Positions 23,520 through 35,461 of a stretch of DNA of 64,000 bases are shown in pieces. Position 1 is the first letter of the stretch, and every line of letters begins with the position of its first letter. Source of the stretch: Euonymus europaeus. Its lineage: Eukaryota > Streptophyta > Magnoliopsida > Celastrales > Celastraceae. The notes beneath the pieces are model-generated. The model ran no database searches and was not told where the DNA came from. It saw nothing but the letters and a program-made list of their open reading frames with translations. The stretch lies in contig OY756964.1 in NCBI GenBank assembly GCA_963580455.1, positions 6,882,001 to 6,946,000 on the forward strand, given 5' to 3'. The position numbers were made by a program, and so were the translations under genes.

Positions 23520-25557
23520 AATCGTTCCTATATATTATACATTGAAGACAAAACTCACACTTTTGACTTTTGCTTTTACCTCATTTTTCTTTGAATTCTT
23601 TGTGTTCTCTCTCCTACGTTCTTGGCTTCATTCGAATCTCGGCGTGTTAAAGGTATGTTTTTGTTGGATCTTTAATTTTTTATAGTTTATTAGATTTTTG
23701 TGATGATTTTGGATGTTTTGAACTTTGATTTTTTGTTTGTTCTTCATATGTTCATACATTATATTGGTTAAATAGATTTTTTATCTTGATTTTCATTCTA
23801 TTTTTGTTACTTTTTGTTTGTCAAAAGATAGGATTTTTGATCATATAATTGTTTTAAATTTCTGTTTGATTTTGTTTGTGAAAGATGGACGATTATTCGT
23901 CTAGGCTTAGTCATACAGATTCTCATAGTAAAGAAGGGTTGTTGTTTGGCAATAAAAGGAAGAGAAGGAAGTAAATAGCTATGTAGATCGTGAGTCGAAC
24001 GACAGTCATGAGCAAGTTGATCCCATCGATTCAGATGACATTGAGGATTTTGCATATTCTGTCGCTCGACCTATTCAATTTCCTATTCGATTTATCAGAG
24101 AGGAAACTAGTCAACCTTCATCTAACGATCGGCTCCCAAGGGGTGAATGAACTGACTTTATCGGTCTCATAACCCTAGAAGTGTTGTAGGTACGAAAACA
24201 CAACTTAGAATTCCATTTGGAGGATCTTCTTTATTCGTATTGCTTAAAGCCTGTTGTAGGAGATTCTTTGAGGTACATATTGTAGTTGCTTTCGAGAAAG
24301 GAGGTATGGATGGAGGACAAGACTTTGAACGACCAAGATTGGAAGTCTGTTTTTTCTTATGTAAGAGAAGATTGTTTGTTTGGTTGAGAACGGGGGATTC
24401 CGAGTCATTGGTGTCATGCGCGTAAGTCTTATTTTTGCAATTTTTTGTATTTCCATCTTACACTGAAACTTATGTTATTGTTTTGCAGTTAATATTGGTG
24501 TGAAATATCCTACGGTTTTTTGAGATCAGAAAGGTGGTGGGTCCTGCTTGCGAAGAAAGTACGTCAATTTATTTCAGTTGAATTAGAAGGTGAGTTTATG
24601 TCGTACAATTATTATTATTATTATTTCATGCTCATGTATTTTCATCGTGCCAAGAGCAATCATGCCTTATAACCCTACAGAAGATCCGTTTACATGCAGA
24701 GCGGCTAAGCTGGCTGCAAAGAAGGGTAGAGCAAATAGAGCTGGTGGTGTGGGTTCGAGTGATCCTCCCATAGTTCCATAAAAGAGGAAGGAGCCTATGG
24801 AGTCTGTCATTCCAAGGAAATAATTAAAACCTCCCGGTGGAAAGAGAAAGCGTACTGAAGAAGTTGGCGTTCGATGCACTGATCGGTGGAAAGAGAAACT
24901 TTTTTTTTAAAAAGGATAGAGAACATTTGGCTAGGTTGGGAGATTCTGGTTCGTCCGATGCATTGAGCGATTCACTCTATCAGGTAATTACGTTTCGTAC
25001 GGTTAATTTTTTTATTGTCGTGCGAATTAATTTAAAAATAAATTTTCCTTTATAGAGTTTGGGAGCAGCTTCCTACGTTGTTTCCAAGTTTTATTATTCT
25101 CGAGAAGAGTTTACTTCAAAAGACAGGCTCCTTCACGTGGCAGAAAAGAATGAAGAGAAAGCCAAGAAAAAGGCAAACGACGCGAAGGCCCATTTTGCTG
25201 ATCTAGACAACACAATTTTGGCTACTAAAGAGATGTTCAATAACGCGACACGCGCAATCGCTGATTTGAAGGTAGAAAACGTACGACTTTGAAATCGATG
25301 ATGCTTTTGATGATGCCACTTTTATGGCTCGTGCGAATATAATGAGAGAGTATAAGGAACATAAAGAGGAGAATTGGAATCTTGATGAAGAAATTAGAAC
25401 ATGGGAGACAATTCAAGAAGAGATCGAAAGGTCAATAGCAATCTTTGTTGTGAGACCACCTTTGGGTGCTACTCTGACTCAGGAGGAAATTTTTGATCAG
25501 CTGAACCAGAATTTTGGTAAGGAAATTAATGCAAAAAACGTCAATTTGGATGATTGA
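23520..25557 (+). pseudogene. Antisense gene (aORF) of the Tat-type gypsy element, degenerate
   Basis: This plus-strand gene runs opposite to gag-pol. CTATATATTATAC near 23529 resembles a TATA box, and AAAG/GTATGT near 23651 looks like a leader donor upstream of the ATG at 23885 (MDDYSSRLSHTDSHSKEG, then a KRKRRK basic stretch). Later segments are an acidic patch (VDPIDSDDIEDFAYS, about 24020-24060), a basic motif (FTCRAAKLAAKKGRANR, about 24690) and two helical charged blocks (25090-25290, 25324-25557) rich in Lys/Glu that look like coiled coil. Stops and frame changes separate the blocks. Position and orientation match antisense ORFs known from Tat-lineage elements such as Grande and Retand; the product's role is unknown. 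Confidence 0.5.
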
Positions 25558-27260
25558 CACACGTGCTATGAACAATACATTTTAATTCTTTGTTTTAATT
25601 TCGTTCTGTTTTGATTCAATTGTGTGTTTGTATGACATGTTTCGGTAAAGGAAAAGTAAAAATGGCTATGTTATTATAATAGATTCCTAATTGATGACTA
25701 TATGATTTATACTTAAGAATGTTACTTTCATACTACGTTATTTTTTATGGGATTTGTCTTAATGTCGTACGGTTTGATCTCTCAACTGTTTAATTTTGGT
25801 TGTTTCGAACGGTTTGCAATCGATAGTTCTGTACAAAAAATGTTTGGAAGAAAAAATCGAACTACGATTATAAATGATAGCATTTTTGTGATAGGTAATC
25901 GTATGATTTATTCTTGCACTAAATAGTACAACTTTTGCAATAGATTATCATAGGACTTATACTGCATGATACTACTCTCTTGTACACTTTTATACGAACA
26001 AAGGGTGGTATGGCTTATGAGTTCAACGGGCTAGCCAAATATTCGTTGTATACTTGTACCCTTAATAAGGGTTGTACCATCCTACCACTTATAAGTTGTA
26101 CCGAGCTGTACCAATGATTGATCCCATAATGTTCTAGCCTTTGACTCCGTAATTATTTTCAGGCTCGTCATTAGGTCTGACTGTTTTCGGAGTAAAGGGT
26201 TGTCCTCCTAGCAGTTCTTTTAGTTTAATTAGAAAATCGAACTTGTACATGATTTGGAGATCGAGAAGATATAGATGGGTTCGTTTTTTGTAACTATGAG
26301 CTGTCACTATTGGGTTTTGTGACAGTTCTTTTAGTTCGTACAATATGGATCGTGTTGGCTTTATAAGATATGGATAAGATTGGATGATAAATTTTGGGAC
26401 TTGGTACGATGATATATTTAAACGTAGATTTGGATTATCTTTAAAAATTTATTTATTTACTTCAGCTCCACCCAGTTGAGAGTAGACCATACACATTGTA
26501 GAACGTACATATTATACAAAGGTTTTGTAACTATAGATACTCTTTCTACATACTTAGAGTGATGTCCACCAAGATCGTACGACATTCAGTTTCCATAATG
26601 GAGTTTAGTGTCGTGCACATTGGTCTAGAGCATAGCGAGCAGCATTGTAATCATCTAGGTAACTGGCGCATTGAATTCGACTGAATTCTTTACGCAAACC
26701 CACGCATTCACTCGTCGTGTGGCTGTGATTGCTTTGAAATTTGCACTAGTTCCATATATCATGACAGTTAGGATTTTCTTGCACTCGATTGGGCCATCGA
26801 ACCATATAAGGCATGTGTTTCGCGATTGCCATAATTTTTTATGGTCTATGCCGAGTTCTTCTTGTATCGTTGGGGCGTTCCTACGATAGTGGTCTGGGAA
26901 GGAATTGGATGTATCACCAGTAAAGTCCATATGTGGTAGAAAGTTACTAACGAAGCCGGAGGAGGTCGGATCTTTTGAAGGGTATTGGCACTCTGGGTGA
27001 TCTGGCCCAATTTGGTAGAGATGTCTATGAGGCATTTGGCTATTTGTCGTTTAAAGATGGAGGTAGGTTTATTTATAGTGTGAAACATCTCGGTTAGATC
27101 AAGTTTTGATGTGGTATAGATAAACTTGATCGGATCAAGTTCCGATGTGATGAAGACAAATATCTTATATATTCTCTTTATTATCACGTTAAAATGCGAG
27201 TTTGAAGACAAACTAGTTTGATGTCGTCGAACGATAATTACACTGGGAGTCGTACAAATT
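25558..27260. other. Gypsy interior between aORF and integrase
   Basis: No supported gene. A 126-codon minus frame at 26655..27035 has no recognisable motif. GTCGTAC-type motifs continue (25763, 26574). Confidence 0.4.
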
Positions 27261-27261
27261 T

Positions 27262-30200
27262 CATAAGAAAAACATTTTCAGATGCACCGCATTCCAACTC
27301 TTCTTGAAGTCAAGCCCATCACAATCCTGAAACTTGTAAGCTCATTGTTCTATTACTTTGGTAATGCCGTAAGAGCCTTGTAATATCCCGAATTCATAAA
27401 TAGCTCTTATAATTCAATGAGGTTTCGGTGGTAATTTAATATGAATTGCGTAAAATGAGGGTTGTTAAAAATTACGGGTATAGGAATCGTCAAAATTAGA
27501 GTCGAAGTAGATTGTTTAGAATTTGTGAAAATTAAATGAAATATTGGTGAAGGAAACAATTAATTAACAACACAATGTATATAAAGAAAAGGGTAACGGA
27601 GATAAGGGTAAAGGGGTCAAACTAGAGAGTAAATAAAATAACATAAAAGGCATGGATATCGAGGGGAAAACCCTAAAACACGTTAACAGAAGAGAGAGTG
27701 AGAGGTGTAGGCGACGGAATCGAATTCGGCAAAAGGATCAATTGTTTCATGTGATCTTCGTGTCCGTGTGAAGAGGATGATGAGAGCGACTGAACCGTCC
27801 ACTTTCGTACGAAATGGAGGAGGAGCCATCGAGATACGGCAAAAAGAAGTTCACGGCGATCGCACCTTCTTGGACTCAATTCGCCCTACCCCAGCTAGCG
27901 ATCAGGTAACCTCCGCCGCCATTAGGTTCACCGTTCTATGGGCTTTCGATGGGGGCAGGTGTGCATGTTACCACCGCCAGAACGGCGGCGACCCAATTCT
28001 AAGAGAGTCGGGTCTGTGACCCGCGTGAGGAAGTGGAGGTTATCCGGGGCAACCCGACTCGGTTCAGGGTGATGACCCGGTTGACCAAAATTAAATAATT
28101 AATTTTTTTAATAAATTATAATGAAAATTTTCTGTATTATAAATTGCAGGAATCATTTTGTTTATAACTGAATTAGTGAGATTACGAAAGGGTGCCAAGG
28201 TAAATAACATTCCAACTGTGTCACGGAACGAGAGTATTAATTGAATTGTTTTAATGCTATGTTCATATTGGATGATTGTGATTGATGATTTGTTGATTAA
28301 TGTGATTATATGAGGATGTATCTTTGTTGAAATTTACTGTTGATTATTGATTTGCGAGAATTATGCATAATATGGCATTTCATATTGTAAGGTTTATGTA
28401 ATGGAGAAAATGTTTGTATAAACCTAGTATAACTTCTACAGGGGGTGTGGTGTTAAGGTTATTGATATGGCTTACGGAATTGGAAGGAAAACAAAAGAAT
28501 AAAGTTCAAGTACAGGAAAATGTTTTAAGGAAGAATACTGAAATGAAATTCCGACCGGTTGCTCTGTAGCAGTTTATTAGAGTTAGGGGGCCCTAGTACT
28601 GGATAAATGTTTAAATTTGCTATGTTGCTTTAATAAAGAAGCTCATGTGCATCCATGCATAAAAATGTTACTTGCTGGGCCTTGGCTCATTATGTTCTCT
28701 GGCGCAAGTGATGATGAGTATGCTGAATTTGCTGTTGATGGTGATGGCGCGGATCCTCAGTGAGGTGCTCATGTAGAGGTGGTTGTTCGAGGAATAGTTA
28801 GTTGAATAAATTACTTAAGTGTCGTATTTGGTGATTAGAATTTATGTTCCTATGAATATGCGGTTTACCACGGATTTGGTACTGAGTAATTACTATAGGG
28901 TTATTCGATGGTGTTTTAGTGCATGATGATGTATTGTTATTGGATGCTATGAACCTAATAATTAAGAGACTATTTTATTTATAGTGATTTGTTAGGGTTT
29001 TGTTTAAAATAACTTAAGAGTTTTTATTGGGATTTTAATGGTACGAGGAGTTGCACCGCCCGTAGGAGGTATTAAATTGACCTTCCTGGGTTGGGGTGTT
29101 ACAAGCCTTCCCAAGTTGCACCGAGTTTCTCATGTTTTTGAATCTTGGTACTAGGGAGTACTTTGTGGAGTACCGAATCACCTTTGTCAAAAGATTGACT
29201 TCTTACGTGCCGATTATAATGTCGAGCGGCTTGAAACTAATATGCGGTGTTCTTATTTGATCCTTATCACATAGCTCATCAATCATATTGAGGATATTTT
29301 TTAGGGTCTTATTATTGGTGTTTTCATTCGCTCACGTAAATGGAGCCGATGGTAATCATGCTTCAGCCTATATTACCGCTTTTATGCCACATAATAGATG
29401 GCGTTTCTCCAATTGAACCTCTGTTGGTCATGCGATATGACAAAAGTATGCTAGGTAATTCTTCCACCCATCTCCCTTTGGAATCTCCTAGTCTTCTTTT
29501 TAACTTGTCAAATATGATCTTGTTTGATGATTCAGCTTGGCCGTTCGACTTCGGGTAGTACCACTTTGTACATAAATCTTGAAAATGATGACTCAAAAAT
29601 TATGACCCATTGTCAGTCACGATCTCTCGTGGGATTCCAAATCGACATATAATGTTCTTCCATATAAAAGATTTGACTTCAATGTCACGAATTTGATGGA
29701 ATAGCTCCGCCTCGACCCATTTGGTAAAATAGTATGTTTGCACTAGTGCGTACAACTTTTTTCCTAGTGCCTTTGGCATTGGACCAATGATATTCATTCC
29801 CCATTTCAAAAAGGGTCATAGAATTAGGTGTGAATGTAGTGTCTTTAGTGGGGTGTGGAAAACAGGCAAATGGTATTGTTATTTGTCGCATTGTTTAGCA
29901 TATTCCCTCACGTCGTGTCTTAATGTAGGCCAATAGTGCTTCTTAAAATAATTTTTTGGCTTGCCAAGCTCCTCTGACGGAATGATTTCCATAGTGTTCT
30001 GCATGAAATTCGACTAAAATATCCTCTACTTGGTCACTCCTGACACACTTTAATAGCAACCCATTGTGTGATCGGTTGTATGGCCAATTTTGATATATTG
30101 TGAACCGAGCTGACCTGGCTTGGATTTTCTTGGACTCTTTTTTGTCGTTTGGTAAGGTTCTGCTCTTTAAGTACGACATTATAGAGGTCATCCATTTATA

Positions 30201-32560
30201 TGGTACAATGTCTAAGCCTACTTTCAAAATCTCCTTGCTTTATCGACTGCGGGCCATTGCAGATAGACTATGGAGATACTGACTAACCCCGATTCTCGAA
30301 TAGAAGATCTAAGTTTGGCTAACGCGTTTGGTTAAGAATTTTCGCTATGCGAAATACGTCGTACTGAAAATTCTTCAAATTCACTTTTTAATCGTTTGAC
30401 CTCACTCATATATGCTATCATCTTCATATCTTTTTTTTGGTAGGTTCCTTCAATTTGATTTACTATGAGTAGTGAGTTGGAACGAACCAAAATCCATCAT
30501 TCTTTCATCTAAAAGGCTAGAGTCAATCCCGCAATTAATGCCTCATATTCTGCTTTGTTGTTCGTTGTACGAAATTCATAACATATAGATCTTCGAATAA
30601 TGCATCCTTCTAGTGTGCTTAGAACTATTCCTAAGCCACTTCCTTTTGTATTGCTTGCCCCGTCCATAGATATGCACCAAATTTCATTGCTCGATACATT
30701 CATACAATCTAGTTCATCTTGTGATTCAATTGATATGAACGGGGTGAAGTCTACGGTAAAATCTACAAGCACTTGAAATTTGATCGCGTTTCTTGCTTGG
30801 TATATCAGGTTATGCTCAACCAACTCAACAGCCCATTTAGTTTGTCTTCCTGAAATATCTGGGCGATGTAGCACATTTTTAAAGGAAAAGAAGTAACAAC
30901 TTTTATAATGTGGGCTTGGAAATATTGACAGAGTTTTCGTGCGATCATTATAAGCGCAAGAGCTAGCTTTTAAAGTTGTGTGTAGCGGGTCTCCGTATCG
31001 AGCAAAGTTTTGTTGACGTAATACACCAGGTGCTGAACCTATTCTTCTTTGACTAGAACGGGGCACACCGTAGTTTTTGATACGACGAGATATAGAAGCA
31101 AAGTTTCTCCATCTTCTGGTTATGCTAGTAGAGAGGGAGAAACCATGTATGATTTCAGCTTTTGAAGTACGTCCTGACATTCGGTTGTCCATAAAAAATC
31201 TGTCGTTCGACATAATGTTGAAAGAAATGTATTACTAATATCGGACAATCTTGTGTGAATCTACTAAAAGCCGCCATTTTTCCAGCCAACCTTTTGGACA
31301 TCTTTGGCACATGTAGGTGATGGTATGTTTAATATTGAACTAATCTGGGTTGGATCCTCCTTTATGCCTCGTTGAGTGACTAAGTACCCTAAAAAATTTC
31401 TCGAAGAGACTCCGAACGAACATTTCGTTGGGGTCAACTTCATTTTGTACAACATCAACATGTCAAATGCCTATCTCAGGTGTTCCAAATGGTCTCTTGC
31501 CACCAAAGATTTTACTAACATGTTGTCTGTGTATACTTTCATGGTTTTTCCCAACATACTAGCAAAAACTCTGGCGAAGGATCGTTGGAATGTCGCACTG
31601 ACATTTTTTAATCAAAATGGCATAACTTTGAAGAAAAATGTCCCTCTCTCAATAATGAACGATATTTTCTATTGGCTGTTCGGGTGTAATAAGATCTAGT
31701 TGTACCCAGAGAATGCGTCTATGAAGCTAAGTAACTCATGCTCTGCTGTTGCGTCTTCCACAACATCGATATGGGGTAAAGAAAATGAGTCTTTGAGACA
31801 TGCTTCATTTAAGTGAATAAACTCTATACAAAACCCTTCATTTACCGTTCTTCTATTGTACTTCTACAACATTTGCTAGCCAGTCGGGATAGCTAACTTC
31901 CCTAATAATTCCAATGTCGAACAGCGTCTACACTTTCTTATTGATAATTTGGTTCCTTTCAGGAGCAAACTTTCTCCTCTTCTGTTTCACTGGTGCATGG
32001 TTTGGATCAATTTTGAGTTGAGGCATGACTATGGTCGAATAGACACCTACCAAATCCGTTAAAGCCCAGACAAAACAATCTTACCTTTGTCGTAAGAATT
32101 CAATCAAAAAAATTTAGATCACTCTAAAGTCGGGTACAGACAAACAACTTCCTCTTGGGTAGATTTAAGTCTAACAGTATTTCGTCTATTTCTTCTATCT
32201 TTGGTTCGACGGTTGGTGATGTGGGTACCGTCTGCTGTAATTGTTACACCGATTGTTTCTTTTCCCTCAACTCCATTTTGTAGCATTCTCAAGGTGATAA
32301 TTGGTCACTTGTAATTTCTTTGACTCTATCTTTGGTAAAGAATCGTACGACTTGGTGGTAAGTTGAGGGTACCGCCCTCATTTTATGTATCCATGGTCAT
32401 CCCAAAATTGCATTAGATGACGATAGGGAGTCTATTATAAAGAACATTGTATGTACATTTTTCCCTTTAGCCAGTATGGGGAGAGAAATCTAGCTGATCG
32501 TATGCTTCTTCTCTCCACTAAAACCAACAAGTACACTTGACTTTCTCACAAGTTAGTGTT
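27262..32560 (-). pseudogene. gypsy pol (RT - RNase H - integrase), decayed and split
   Basis: Minus-strand segments in order. RT: APVKQKRRKFAPERN (near 31980), LLSFIDAFSGYN (about 31720) and VYTDNMLVKS (about 31525), where the family has YVDD; then PTKCSFGV...FLGYLVTQRGI. RNase H: ISMDGASNTKGSGLGIVL (about 30670) and TTNNKAEYEALIAGL. Integrase: FHAEHYGNHSVRGAWQAKK zinc-binding region (about 29970), WGMNIIGPMPKA and IVTDNGS (catalytic Asp residues), WYYPKSNGQAESSNK with the Glu (about 29550). The C-terminal KLGATWEG is cut by the 27379..29103 insertion and resumes as SYGITKVIEQ...KKSWNAVHLKMFF (27380..27262). Many stops and frame changes are present. Confidence 0.85.
27379..29103 (+). mobile_element. 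Solo LTR (copy A) inserted in the gypsy integrase
   Basis: The 1725-bp unit begins TGTAATATCCCG and ends GGGGTGTTACA, with a perfect 5-bp duplication AGCCT (27374..27378, 29104..29108). Removing it restores a readable integrase C-terminus across the junction. It shares blocks with the unit at 38655..40653, notably GACCGGTTGCTCT near 28550 and the GCGGATCC region near 28750. No coding capacity or internal retroelement domains are seen, so a solo LTR of a long-LTR gypsy family is most likely. Confidence 0.75.
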
Positions 32561-34132
32561 ATTTCAAGTTCATTTCATCCAAAGCACTTAGGAAAAGAAC
32601 GTTGGCCAAACTTCCATCGTCTATGATGTGGGTGCAACAAGTTCGCTACATCAAAGTCCTGGAAGGATATGACTAAATATGTTGGTGTTATCAAGCTTGA
32701 AGTGCGAACTGTTCGATTTTCTAGAATATGGTCTTCTCGTGCGTGTTTCCTTGCGATAGAATAAGTTATTCCATTAATCTCTAAGCCCCTCGATATCATG
32801 TTCACTACTCTATTGTACGGTGGTGTCACACTACGTTCTTTATTCACTCTTTGGTCTACAATAATTCTTCCTTTTTCGGTTAAGAGGTCATTTAAATGGC
32901 CTTTCTTAAGGAGTTTGAGTATTTCTTCGCGGACACCTCGAAAATCTTTTGTGTCCTACCCATGATTACTGTGGAAGTTGCACCACTTTGTGAAATTGTG
33001 TTGGTCCGTGTCGTTTTTCACTCGTTTGGGCCATTGAACCTTCTTAGTCATTCTTTTTAAAATTGCAACTACTTCCTATGGTTCCATATCTATCGACTCC
33101 TGGACTATCGTAATTTCCGGTTGTTGATTTCTATTATGCAAATTATTGCAATTCGGTGCTCTTCCTATTGCTTGAACGGAATGATCATTATTGTAGCTGT
33201 CATTTGAAGTTCGAGTTTTGTACCTAATATCTTTTTCGACCTTAATTCTCATATTGGCACGATAAAGAGAATCTTCAATAATTTTGCAATCGGTCTCCAA
33301 AATTTGTTCATGTAAGGCGCTATGATCTAATAACCCACTTCGTAAAGCTCATAGCGCCACTTCGTCATTGCAGTTTGAAATTTCTTCCTTGTTATCCGTA
33401 AAGAGGCATACATATGATCGTAGTTGTATTGTGCGTCCTTAGATGATAACATAGAATTCTTCAGAATTTTTAGGCAATTTGCTACTACTGATGTGTTACT
33501 TACAAACATGTCTGTTAACTCCGTAAACGAGTCTAGGTTTGCATCTAGCAACCCAATATACCATTTCAGTTGTGCCCCTACAAGGGTAGCTCTGAAGTTT
33601 CGGCACATGCAAGATTCCAAAAAATTTGAGGGTACGAAAGACTCAGCCACTCGTTGCCTAAATTGGTTAACATGGTCCTCCATATCACCCTTTTCAGAAT
33701 ATGGTGCTATGGTTGGTATGGTGTATTTCCTTGGTATCTCAATTGTCACAATACGATTAAAAATGGTGATTTTAAGTAGCTGTCTAGTGGGGGTTTTGTG
33801 ATCGGAGTAGGCACCTCTGGTACTGTAGTCATTCATGCTTTTATCGCTTCTAACGCCTTCCATAGAGCCGGACCTAAGTTTATGTTTGTTGTGCTGTTAT
33901 GAGATGTATGGTTTGAGTCATGCGATCATATGGTCACGTATTGAAAATCGCGTTGTTAAATTGATTCCCCAAGTTTGTTGTTGGATGGATATCTTATTGG
34001 TTTGACATGCCCAAGTGGATTCAAAGGTGTTTGATTCATGAGATAGTAGACTTGGGATTTTAGCCATATGTTTTCCATCTCCATCGTCTTAAACTGATCA
34101 TCCCGTCTTCTAATTTGTTCTAGGTAGTATTT
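32561..34132 (-). pseudogene. gypsy gag, main part, and gag-pol junction
   Basis: The minus segment 34132..33956 (KYYLEQIRRRDDQFKTMEME) leads into 33863..33327 with YTIPTIAPYSEKGDMEDHVNQFRQRV, FRATLVGAQLKWYIGL and LDSFTELTDMFV, the capsid pattern of plant gypsy gag. A Lys/Arg-containing stretch (33300..33076) and protease-like remnants (32847..32575, YLVISFQDFDVAN) follow. Frame changes separate the blocks. The N-terminal piece is displaced to 38276..38148 by an insertion. Confidence 0.7.
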
Positions 34133-34487
34133 GTTGTACCCCATTTTTGGTTCAAAGCTACAAATATAATCTTGAATAAAGCTAGGTTTGGGCCCAATCT
34201 CAATTAGATTTCAAAGGAGTTATTCTATTCAGGCCCAAATAGGGAAAATGAATCCAATTATATAACCCAAATATAAACAAGTAATTTCAATTTGGACCCA
34301 ATAGGCAGTTTAAGTCCAAATGGATAAAACAGGCTTATTTGTCATATGTTCTTTAAGATTAGCCGGCCCAACAAACCATTTGAGCCCAAATAACTGATCC
34401 AATAAGGAAAACAATTAGTACAAAATAAACTAAAACCGGCCCAATAGTCAAAGCCCAGCCCATAAGCCATTCAACCCTAGTAGAAAC

Positions 34488-35461
34488 CAATGTTTTTGAA
34501 ACCAGACCGGACCGGACTGTTGAAATGGTCTAACCGGGAATCGGTGACCTGTCCGGTCCGATTTACACTAAAAATCGGATGACTCCGGTTAACACAATAA
34601 AATCCCTAAAAAATCCCTCTTTTTAACTTTTCTTCTCCTAACCTAATTATCAAACTCCATCCCCGCTCCTCTGTCGTGCTTCTTCTTTGTTGCCACTATC
34701 AGCACCGCAACCAAGCCTCCACAACAATCATTTTGCTACAACACTCGTAGGTCTTGCCTTGGATGGAAAAAGACGAAGACATTGACTTGGACTCATAGAT
34801 CTTGTCTCTTGGAGAAAGTCACTTGGCCGCCGGAGACCTTCTTGCCTTCACTAGACATGATTGGTGATGAGAATAAGCTGGCGGTTGTCTCTGTGTCAGG
34901 TCCGCATCAGAATGGATTTGGCCGGAGATTTTGGAGCCTTGACATCATGTGCAGGGTTCGGGGACACGAGGTGTAGAATGGGAAGAATAGAGACTTTGGA
35001 TTCTTCACAAGTTTAGGAAGGTCATTTGGCTGATTTTTAGGATTTGATTTGAACGTTTGAACGTTGGAAGGCTTGGAGGGCAGGTTCCTGTACGCCATTG
35101 TTGGTCTTATTTTAAGAGTAGAAAGAGAAAATGAGGAAGAGGGGCAGACAGAGGCATTATCTCTCCTTTATGCATGACAGTTGTTTTACACTATATCATG
35201 ATAAGATTGATGATTTTGATATATGTGCATGTGCAACCTTTTTTGACTTCTTTGTACGTTTGGTTAACTTAAGTGCATTTGTCATAATTTCTAACTAATG
35301 CAAAGAATTCTTGATGGTGATTGGTCTTAGTCAAGTCTCATATTAAATATTATTGAAAATATCAAAAATATACCCAACCACCGGTCAAACCGGTCCGACT
35401 GGTTCAACCGGAAACCGGTGATCACGCCGGTTTGTTAGACGGTTCGGATTTAAAAACATTG
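34488..35461. mobile_element. Non-autonomous hAT element, 974 bp
   Basis: A perfect 8-bp duplication GTAGAAAC (34480..34487, 35462..35469) brackets ends CAATGTTTTTGAAACCAGAC and, from the right, CAATGTTTTTAAATCCGAAC. Subterminal CCGG-rich motifs (GACCGGACCGG, ACCGGTCAAACCGG) resemble those of the intact hAT at 6048..9970. No transposase is encoded. Confidence 0.88.

Noticed and set aside
26655..27211. Minus-strand frames of 121-126 codons in the gypsy interior
   Set aside because: No gypsy or host domain, and stops on both sides. Probably decayed non-coding sequence.
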